From: Asanoa iriomotensis
Lineage (GTDB): Bacteria; Actinomycetota; Actinomycetes; Mycobacteriales; Micromonosporaceae
Direction: 5' to 3'
DNA length: 64,000 nucleotides
NCBI RefSeq assembly: GCF_016862515.1
Contig: NZ_BONC01000042.1
Span: 1-64,000, forward strand
Shown here piece after piece: positions 10,345-17,800 of the stretch (its first letter is position 1; every line of letters begins with the position of its first letter). A program made the position numbers and the translations under genes. The notes beneath the pieces are model-generated. The model worked only from the letters and a program-made list of their open reading frames with translations. It did no database searches and was not told the DNA's origin.

Positions 10345-11373
10345 ATGTCCCACCACCTCCCCACCCCTGAGGCGCCGCAGCGCGGCCAGCTCTTCATCGA
10401 CGACCTGTACGTCTTCGGCGGTGACGGTTGCACCGTGCTGATGATGGACGTCAACTCGAACGTCACCGGTGACGAGGTGATGCCCGGTTTCCACCCGGAG
10501 GCGCGCTACGAGTTCCGCGTCCACTTCGACGCCGCCGAGCACGAGGAGCTGACCTACCGGGTGTCGTTCGAGCCGATCGGGGCCGACGGGCAGCAGGCGT
10601 ACGAAGTTCGTGAGCTGACCGGCACCGAGGCCCGTGGTGACGAGGGGATCGGCAACCCGGTCGTGTCCGGTCGCACCGGCGAGGCCGCGGAGGCCGGCAC
10701 GGTGCGGGCCTGGGCCGGGCGGATCGACGACCCGTTCTACATCGACCTCGACGAGCTGTCCGTGATCAACGCGGCGGTGCGCGACGGCACGAAGGCCGAC
10801 CTGTCCAAGTGGCGCGCGGGCAAACCGAAGAACAGCTTCGCGGGTACGCAGGTCTACTCGATCGTGCTCGAAGTCAGGCACGAGCACCCGCGCCTGCGTC
10901 CGGGCGCCGAGATCGGCGTCTGGTGCGCCACCAAGCTGGCGGACGACGAGGGCGGCTGGCACCAGATCAACCGGTTCGGGCTGCCGATGATGTGGCCGAT
11001 CTTCTGGCCCGACGACCTCGACTTCAGCAATCCCGCTGACGGGCGGCACCCGTCGGCGGACTTCAACCAGGACGGCAAGTACATCGCCGAGCGGATCGCC
11101 GCGTTCGTCGCCGCCAACGGCGGCAACTCGAATGATCCGGAGGGCTACGGGGAACTGGTCGCCCGCCGGATCTTCCCCGAGGTCATGCCGTACACGGTCG
11201 GCACGCCCGCGAGTTTCGGTTTCACCGGCATCAACGGGCGCACGCTGGCCGACAACGCCCCAGAGGTGATGTTCTCGCTGGTCAGTGACTCGGCGACCAG
11301 CTCCGGCCTGGACCCGTCGGTGGCAGCCGATACGCGCCGCGACACGTTCCCGTGGGTGGTGCCTTCGCGCTGA
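10345..11373 (+). CDS. DUF4331 family protein
   Basis: Protein of 342 residues without an obvious signal peptide. The pattern fits DUF4331: an early FIDDLYVFGG and VLMMDVNSNV strand pair, then RAWAGRIDDPFYIDLD, then an asparagine- and proline-rich core (NRFGLPMMWPIFW, SADFNQDGKY). The biochemical function of this family is not established. Start ATG 10345 follows GAAGGAG with a normal spacer. The downstream DUF427 gene begins 20 bp later and may be cotranscribed. Family assignment is from memory of the motifs. Confidence 0.72.
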   Translation: MSHHLPTPEAPQRGQLFIDDLYVFGGDGCTVLMMDVNSNVTGDEVMPGFHPEARYEFRVHFDAAEHEELTYRVSFEPIGADGQQAYEVRELTGTEARGDEGIGNPVVSGRTGEAAEAGTVRAWAGRIDDPFYIDLDELSVINAAVRDGTKADLSKWRAGKPKNSFAGTQVYSIVLEVRHEHPRLRPGAEIGVWCATKLADDEGGWHQINRFGLPMMWPIFWPDDLDFSNPADGRHPSADFNQDGKYIAERIAAFVAANGGNSNDPEGYGELVARRIFPEVMPYTVGTPASFGFTGINGRTLADNAPEVMFSLVSDSATSSGLDPSVAADTRRDTFPWVVPSR

Positions 11374-11392
11374 CTGCGTAATGGTGGGTTCT

Positions 11393-12214
11393 ATGAGTAC
11401 GCGTATGCGCGACGCCATGGGGCGGCTTTTCAAGGAGCTTCGGCACGAGCCCACCGAGAAGCGGGTCCGGGTGGTGCTCGACGGCGAGACCATCGTGGAC
11501 ACCACCGACGCGGTGCTGGTGTGGGAGCCTCGGCGGATCGTGCCGACCTACGCGGTGCCGGCGACCGACCTGCGGGCCGAGGTGACCGAGGCCGGCGAGG
11601 TCACGCCGGGTGGGCCGGGGCTGCTGCACCCCGGGATCCCGTTCACCACGCACTCCACGGCGGGCTCGTCGCTCGACATCGCCATCGGCGGTGAACGCCG
11701 CGCCGGCGCGGGGTTCCGGCCCGCCGACCCCAACCTGCGCGACCACGTCCTGCTCGACTTCGACGCCATGGACCAGTGGTTCGAGGAGGAAGAGGAGATC
11801 CACGGTCACCCGCGCGACCCCTACCACCGCGTCGACTCCCGGGCCAGCACGCGGCACGTCCGGATCGAGGACGGCGGCGTGCTGCTGGCCGAGACCAACC
11901 GGCCGACGCTCGTCTTCGAGACCAACCTGCCGGTGCGGTTCTACCTGCCGATGGAGGACGTGGTCGCCGACCTGACGCCCAGCGACCAGAAGACCTACTG
12001 CCCCTACAAGGGCCAGGCGTCGTACTGGTCGACGGACAGCCGGCCCAACGTGGTCTGGTCCTACGAGCGCCCGCTGCCCGACGCGGGACCGATCGCGGAA
12101 CTGGTCGCGTTCTACGACGACATCCTCGACGTCACGGTCGACGGCAAGCTCCGCGACCGCCCGGGCGGCGCCGTCGTCCGCTCGTTGCGCGAGGAGTTCG
12201 GCGTCGAGTCCTAG
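11393..12214 (+). CDS. DUF427 domain-containing protein
   Basis: Protein of 273 residues with two parts. The N-terminal half contains RVRVVLDGETIVDTTDAVLVWEP, and the C-terminal half contains TNLPVRFYLPMEDV, TYCPYKGQASYW and a YERPLPDAGPIAELVAFYDD segment. These are hallmarks of DUF427, a small beta-rich fold of unknown activity. An ATG at 11381 is in frame, but the ATG at 11393 has the better spacing to GGTGGG. The gene ends 4 bp inside the convergent GNAT gene. Confidence 0.85.
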   Translation: MSTRMRDAMGRLFKELRHEPTEKRVRVVLDGETIVDTTDAVLVWEPRRIVPTYAVPATDLRAEVTEAGEVTPGGPGLLHPGIPFTTHSTAGSSLDIAIGGERRAGAGFRPADPNLRDHVLLDFDAMDQWFEEEEEIHGHPRDPYHRVDSRASTRHVRIEDGGVLLAETNRPTLVFETNLPVRFYLPMEDVVADLTPSDQKTYCPYKGQASYWSTDSRPNVVWSYERPLPDAGPIAELVAFYDDILDVTVDGKLRDRPGGAVVRSLREEFGVES

Positions 12215-12945
12215 GCGGTGTGCTCGACCCAGAGGTTCTCCTCGACGTAGACGCCTCGGTCGCGCTCGCGGTCGATCCGCACGAGGTTGAGCGCGTCCGG
12301 GACGACGTAGTCGCCGGTGACCGGGAACGCCATGTCGGCCCAGCTTTCCCAGTCGGCGACGGTCCCTTCGATCACCATCGACCGGGCCGCGGTGCCGAGG
12401 ATCCGGGCGCCCATCCGCTGGTGCGTGCGGATCCACGGGTCGACGGAGAGGCCGTCGGCGCGGGTCCAGCCGGCGTAGTCGGCCATCGGCACGAGTGGGT
12501 AGCGGTGCTTCCAGGTGGGCCGCAACGGCGCGATGACCCGCCCGAGGCCATCCGCGCGGGCCCGCGCGGCCAGTCCGGACAGGACGGTGGTGGCCAGACC
12601 GCGCTTGTCGTGCTGCGAGCTGACCGCCGCGGCCATGAAGGACAGTGCGGTCGGCGGCGTGCCGGCCTCGCGCCCCTCGACCGCGCGCACCATCGCGTCG
12701 TCGTACCCGGTGGGTAGGTCCTCGATCTCGCCGTTCCAGGCGAGCGGCACGCCCCAGCCGCCGGCCACCACGGCACCGTCGTCGTCGAGCACCATGACGT
12801 CGTAGCGGGAGAAGAACTCCTCGACCCGCGCCAGGTATTTCTTCGGCACGTCGTCGTGGAAGATGAACTCGGGCCACCGTTCCCGGAAGACCTCGGCCGC
12901 CTGCCCGTCCAGATCGGGCCGGTCGACCCGCGTCACGATCTCCAC
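12211..12945 (-). CDS. GNAT-like N-acetyltransferase
   Basis: Protein of 244 residues. The centre shows a GNAT-like core: a strand PTALSFMAAAVSSQHDKRGLATTVLSGLAARARADGL in which QHDKRGLAT occupies the acetyl-CoA loop, followed by VIAPLRPTWKHRYP. It carries extra N- and C-terminal segments relative to a minimal GNAT. Substrate unknown. Its last 4 bases overlap the end of the DUF427 gene on the other strand. The start ATG 12945 has no strong ribosome site visible. Confidence 0.75.
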   Translation of the reverse strand: MEIVTRVDRPDLDGQAAEVFRERWPEFIFHDDVPKKYLARVEEFFSRYDVMVLDDDGAVVAGGWGVPLAWNGEIEDLPTGYDDAMVRAVEGREAGTPPTALSFMAAAVSSQHDKRGLATTVLSGLAARARADGLGRVIAPLRPTWKHRYPLVPMADYAGWTRADGLSVDPWIRTHQRMGARILGTAARSMVIEGTVADWESWADMAFPVTGDYVVPDALNLVRIDRERDRGVYVEENLWVEHTA

Positions 12946-12968
12946 GGCCCGAGGCTAGCGGGGACGGA

Positions 12969-13727
12969 TCAAACGCGTGGCCCCAGGAAGAGGCCGCCGG
13001 TGGCGTCGATGACCTGGCCCGTGATCCAGCGGGCCTCGGCGGAGGCCAGGAACGTGACCACTTCGGCGACGTCGTCGGCGGTGCCCAGCCGGCCGAGTGC
13101 CGTCGCGCCCGCGATGAAGTCGGCGAGGCCCGGCGCCGCGAAGGCCGCGCCGTTGGTGGCCGTGCGGGTGGCGCCCGGCGAGACCGCGTTCACCGTGATG
13201 CCGCGTGCGCCGAGTTGGTTGGCCAGCGTGCGGGTCATCGTCTCGACCGCGCCCTTCGTCATCGCGAAGGACGTCTGGGTGGGGTTGGCCATCCGGGTCG
13301 CCACCGACGAGATCGTGATGACACGGCCGCCGTCGCGGAGCAACGGCAGGGCCCGCTCGATGATGAAGTACGGCGCCCGCACGTTGACCGCGAACAGCCG
13401 GTCGAAATCCGCTTGGGTGGTGACGCCGAGCGGGCCGGCGGGCGCCGCGGCCGCGTTGTTGACGAGGATGTCGAGCGGGCGTCCGGCCAGACCCTCCTCG
13501 AGGCCGGCGAACAGCGTCTCGACGTCCCCCTCTGCGCCGAGCTCGGCCTGGACGCTGAACGCGGTGCCGCCGGCGCGTTCGATCTCGCCGACCGTCGCGG
13601 CGGCGCCCTCCTTGTCCGTGCCGTAGTGCACGGCCACCGCCGCGCCGCGCGCCGCCAGCCGGATCGCGATCGCCTGCCCGATGCCCCGCGACGCGCCCGT
13701 GACCAGCGCGGTCCTGTCGTCCGTCAT
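12969..13727 (-). CDS. SDR family oxidoreductase-like protein with Phe in place of catalytic Tyr
   Basis: Short-chain dehydrogenase/reductase of 252 residues. The cofactor motif TGASRGIG lies at about 10-17, the NNAAAA motif near 90-95, the active-site Ser near 140, and the PG motif in NAVSPGATRT. The usual YxxxK is here FAMTK (Phe154, Lys158), coded by TTC, so the catalytic Tyr is missing. Activity may be lost or altered. ATG 13727 follows GGAGG with a 6-nt spacer. The gene is divergent from a TetR gene with a 31-bp dyad between them, so TetR probably controls it. Confidence 0.9.
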   Translation of the reverse strand: MTDDRTALVTGASRGIGQAIAIRLAARGAAVAVHYGTDKEGAAATVGEIERAGGTAFSVQAELGAEGDVETLFAGLEEGLAGRPLDILVNNAAAAPAGPLGVTTQADFDRLFAVNVRAPYFIIERALPLLRDGGRVITISSVATRMANPTQTSFAMTKGAVETMTRTLANQLGARGITVNAVSPGATRTATNGAAFAAPGLADFIAGATALGRLGTADDVAEVVTFLASAEARWITGQVIDATGGLFLGPRV

Positions 13728-13742
13728 CGTCTGCCTCCGCAT

Positions 13743-13773
13743 GTTAGTCACTACCAAGTCGGTAGACACTAAC
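13743..13773. promoter_or_regulatory. TetR operator with divergent -10 boxes
   Basis: Inverted repeat with 13-bp arms and two mismatches: GTTAGTcaCTACC, 5-nt centre AAGTC, GGTAGacACTAAC. A TAACAT hexamer overlaps each outer end, at 13770-13775 on the plus strand and at 13741-13746 on the minus strand. Each is placed as a -10 box for the adjacent gene. Binding of the TetR encoded next door would block both promoters. Confidence 0.7.
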
Positions 13774-13793
13774 ATGACGGTAGTCTCTCACAC

Positions 13794-14378
13794 ATGCCCG
13801 ACCAGCACCCGACCTTGCGCGCGCAGCGGCGTGCCGACACCCAGCGGACCATCCAGGCCCACGCGGTGCGGCTGTTCACCGAGCGCGGCTACGACGCGAC
13901 GACCGTTGCCGACGTCGCCGAGGCCGCGGGCGTCTCGCCGATGACCGTCTACCGGCACTTCCCGACCAAAGAGGACCTCGTGCTGGTCGACCAGCACCGG
14001 GAACTGGCCGCCGAGCGGGTCGCCGCGGCACCGGCCGGGCAGCCGCTGGTGCGCCGCATCGGCCGCGCGCTGGTCGAGTCGGCGGACGTGCTGACCGGCG
14101 ACGGTGACGAGCGGTTCCTGCTCGCCCGCCTCCGCCTGATGATCTCGACCCCGGCGTTGCGGGCGAAGCACCTGGACAGCCACTACGCCCTGCAACAGGC
14201 GATCGTCGACGCCCTCGAACCCGGCGGCGACACGTTCCACGCCCAGGCCGCCGCGGGCGCCTGCCTGGCCGCGATGCACACGGCCCTGATGCGCTGGGCC
14301 GAGGACGACGGCCGCACCGCGCTGCCGGACCTGATCGCCGAGGCGCTCACCGCCGCCTTCGGGCCCGACGCCCTCTGA
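13794..14378 (+). CDS. TetR/AcrR family transcriptional regulator
   Basis: Regulator of 194 residues. The N-terminal helix-turn-helix is classical: RRADTQRTIQAHAVRLFTERGYDATTVADVAEAAGVSPMTVYRHFPTKEDLV spans about 10-60, split here only for description. The C-terminal ligand domain is unassigned. It is divergent from the SDR gene and separated from it by a near-perfect dyad, so autoregulation and control of the SDR gene are likely. The stop codon is also the first base triplet of repeat element copy A. Confidence 0.93.
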   Translation: MPDQHPTLRAQRRADTQRTIQAHAVRLFTERGYDATTVADVAEAAGVSPMTVYRHFPTKEDLVLVDQHRELAAERVAAAPAGQPLVRRIGRALVESADVLTGDGDERFLLARLRLMISTPALRAKHLDSHYALQQAIVDALEPGGDTFHAQAAAGACLAAMHTALMRWAEDDGRTALPDLIAEALTAAFGPDAL

Positions 14379-14732
14379 TCAATTCCGTGGGTCGTCGGGA
14401 CAGCGAATCTACGCGAGGGTCCACAACCGTGGCGCAACGTGCAAGGACCACCCTCGTTCGACCCGCCTGGGCAACACACCCAGCCGGGCCGCGGCAGTCA
14501 TGGATCAGCCAGCCCGGCCCGGGTCGGGCCGGCCCCAGCCATGATCGTGTGAACCTCACCGGATCAGGGCAACCCCGCGTACCTGATCAGGTGTGTAGGA
14601 TCAGGTAGACCGGCGGCGTGTCGCGCAGACCAACCGCACCCGATCATTCGACGCGCACCATCCCGGGCTGACCAGCCACACATGATCAGCCACCGGACAA
14701 CCCGAAGCGGACCAGTCCGGGCGCAGAGGGTC
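14376..14732 (+). repeat. intergenic dispersed repeat, copy A
   Basis: A 357-bp segment that reappears at 60317-60719 in the same orientation. Similarity runs from TGATCAA at the left end to GCGCAGAGGGTC at the right end. The right 230 bp look about 85-90 % identical by eye; 14642-14668 is identical to 60628-60654. A hairpin TACCTGATC/GATCAGGTA lies at 14580-14607 and includes the 12-bp palindrome ACCTGATCAGGT. The element contains eight GATC sites and no convincing reading frame. It fills the gap after the TetR stop, facing a convergent gene. Confidence 0.85.
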
Positions 14733-14777
14733 AACGGCCACCGGGCCAGCCCGCCCGGGGTGCGTACCCGAATACGA

Positions 14778-14817
14778 GCGGCCCGCGACTCCCTCCGGAG
14801 AGGGAGCCGCGGGCCGC
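14778..14817 (-). terminator. hairpin terminator of the phosphoesterase gene
   Basis: Stem of 18 bp with one mismatch (14778-14795 with 14800-14817) and a CGGA tetraloop, 15 bp past the stop of the minus-strand gene. The outer part pairs GCGGCCCGCG with CGCGGGCCGC. This is a strong intrinsic terminator by stability, though it lacks a U tract. Confidence 0.8.
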
Positions 14818-14831
14818 GTTCGTGAAAGGCG

Positions 14832-17800
14832 TCAGCCGATCTGCTTCCACGGGCCGTTGCGGTCACCGGGGCGCTGGTTGCGCGAGTACCACTTGGCCTC
14901 GTAGACCTTGCCCTCGTACGTCACGCGGTCGCCGGCGTCGTACGGCATGCTCGCCGTCCACGCCGCCGGGCTGCCGTCGGCCGGCACCGGGGCGATCTCC
15001 GCCCACGGGCCGTTCGGGTCGCCGGGCCGCTGGTTGCGGGTCCACCAGAGCGCCTGCCACCGCTTGCCGTCGTGCACCACGATCTCGCCGCCGTCGAAGA
15101 TGCGCGACGGCGTCCAGATCGCCGCGCCCTCCTCCGTGATGGCCAACTCCTGCCACGCACCGGTCGCGTTGCTGCCGGGCTTCTCGCCCTTCGCGTACCA
15201 GGAGGCCACGAAGACCTTGCCGTCGTACGTGACGCGCTGGCCGGTGTTGTAGGCCGTCGACGCGTTCCAGGCCGGCGGCAGCTTGACGGTCACCGTCACC
15301 GGCACCGACGTCGCCTCGACGTAGTCGTTGCCCGAGTACGAAACCGTCAGCGCGTGCGTACCACCGGCGAGGCCCGCCGGGAGAGTGAACGTCGCCGCCC
15401 CCGAGGCCGGCACCGCCGCCGAACCGCGGACCTGGTTGCCCTCGCGGAGGGTGAGCGTCCCGGTGATCGGGGCCGGCGCGGCCTCGACCTTGACCGTCAC
15501 CTTGGCCGCCGTGCCCCAGTCGACCGGGTTCGACGTCGCGGTCACCGAAGCCTTGCCCGCGGCGGTGCGGAACACCGCCGGCTGAGCCACCGCGATGCCA
15601 CCGTCAGCGCTGCGCGCCTCGACCACCCACGCGTACGACGTCGCGGGCAGCAGCCCCGACCACCTCACCGACGCCGTCCCGTTCGCGGTGATCTCGTCGC
15701 TGCCGATCACGCCGGACGGCACGTACGCCGCCAGCGAGTCCGTCGTGAACGAGGTCTTCCGCGTGGTCAGGTCGACCGGGAGCTTGAGGTTGTCCTCCGC
15801 GCCGTTGTACCGGGGCCGCGGCTGGCTGCCGTCGGCCCGGATGTCGTACTCGGTGGCGCCGAAGTTGTCGAGCAGCGGCGAGTAGGTGTCGATGCTCATC
15901 TCGGCCCGGTCCACGTCGAACTGGAGCAACCGCAGGAAGCTCGCGCCGAACTGCAGCCGGTCGGTGGCCTTGCGGTCGACCGTGCCATCGCCGTTGAGGT
16001 CGATGTTGCCGGCCGCGTCGACCCGTTCGGGCCACAGCTCGCCCGCGGACACCGTGTAGAACTGGTAGTCCGCCAGCAGTTCGACCACGTCGTGCGTCAC
16101 GGTGACGCCGACCTTCGACTTCACGTTGGTGCCGACGCCGTGCTCGTGGCCGGCCAGCACCAGGAACACGTTGGGGTTGGCCTCCACCACGAGCTTGTAG
16201 AGCGGCGAGCCGTCCGGTGCCGAGAACGCGGCGTCGCGGCCGTCGGGGTTGGTCGACGGGCGCAGGTAGTCGTGGGAGAGCAGGATGCCGTTGCGGTCCT
16301 TGTAGCGCTTGAAGATCGAGTCGGCCCAGCGGGCCTCCTCCGGCGTCACGCCGTACGACAGACCGACCGCGACGAAGTCGAGGCCGCCGGCCGAGAACAG
16401 CACGTAGTTGTTCTGGTTGTCCTTGCCCGGGGTGACGGTGCCGTCGGCGTTGGTCACCTCGTCCCACGCGTGGTACTCGGTGCCGGCCGGCCAGGCGTCG
16501 GCCACACCGTAGTAGCGGTTGGCGCCGAACGTCCTGCTGAACCGCGAGTTCGGGCCGGTCTCGGCGCCGAGCTGGTTGTCGTGGTTGCCGGCGATGACCT
16601 GGTTGACGACGCCCTTGTCGTCCAGGACCTTCTGGTACTCCGACGCCCGCTCGAACTCCCGGGTGACCTGCGCGTCGAGACCCGGCCGCAGGAGCGAGCC
16701 GTCCGGGTTCTTGGCGAGCGGGTCGTAGTAGTCGTTCTCGATGACGTCGCCGGTGTGCGCCGTGTAGGCGATCTTCCGCCCGGCCATGTTGTCGGCGATC
16801 CACTGCGTGGTCTTGCGGTACGCCGCCGCGAAGACGGCCTGCTCCTCGGCGACCTGGACGTCGGAGGGCTCGGCCCGCCCGTCGAAGTCGTCGTTGGTGC
16901 CGCCGGCCGCGCCCTCGCTGAGGTACTGGGTGTCGGTGAAGTGCGCGAGCGCGAAGTCGTACGAGTTGGGGTCCTCGAACCGGTCCTTGTCGTTCTGCGC
17001 CGAGGAGTCCCGCGGCGACAGGTCGTCGGCGAACGGGTCCTCGCCGGTGACCAGCACGTGCACGGTGCCGGCGTCGCGGTAGCCGGCGGTGAGCGGCGCG
17101 GTGAGCACGGTGCTCTTGCCCGCCGTGCCGCGCGAGCTGGTCAGCACGACCCACTTCTTGGCGGCCGGGTCCCACACGCGCAGCGCGGCGACGCGGGCCG
17201 GGTCGATGGTGCCCTCCCAGCGCAGCGTCGGTGCCTGCTGCGCGTCGGTGAGCGCGAGGTCGTACCGCTGGAAGACCACGTCCCGGCTGGACGCCGAGTC
17301 GACGGTGCGGCCGTCGAGCGGGCGCAGGGAGGCGACGTCGACGGTGCCCTCGTGCTGCGTGTCCAATGTGGTCGGCACCGATGCGGCCACGCCCTGGTAG
17401 CCGGCGGTCGGGGTGACGACGTCGGCCTTGGTGAAGGTGGCGGTCAGCGGGGTGCCGTCCGCACCCGGGACCTTCGCGGACAGCGTGGCCGTCGGGCCGT
17501 TCACGCCCTCGACGACCGAGCTCAGCGCGGTCGGCACGTCCGGGATGCTGGCGCTGCTGAACGTGACCTCGCGGGTCGCGGTGTTGCCGAGGGTGTCGGT
17601 CGCGGTGACGGCCAGCGTGTGCGCGCCGGCCGGCAGGCCGTGGCCGATCTGGTCGCCCTGCTTGACCGGCTTGCCGTCGAGCGTGATGGTCGGGGTGCCG
17701 GCGACGCCGGTCGCGTCCTTGACCCGCACGTCGAGCGCCACGGTCGCGGTGAGCCGCTGGCCCTGCGCGGGCACGCTGCTCTCCACCACCGGTGCGGCGT

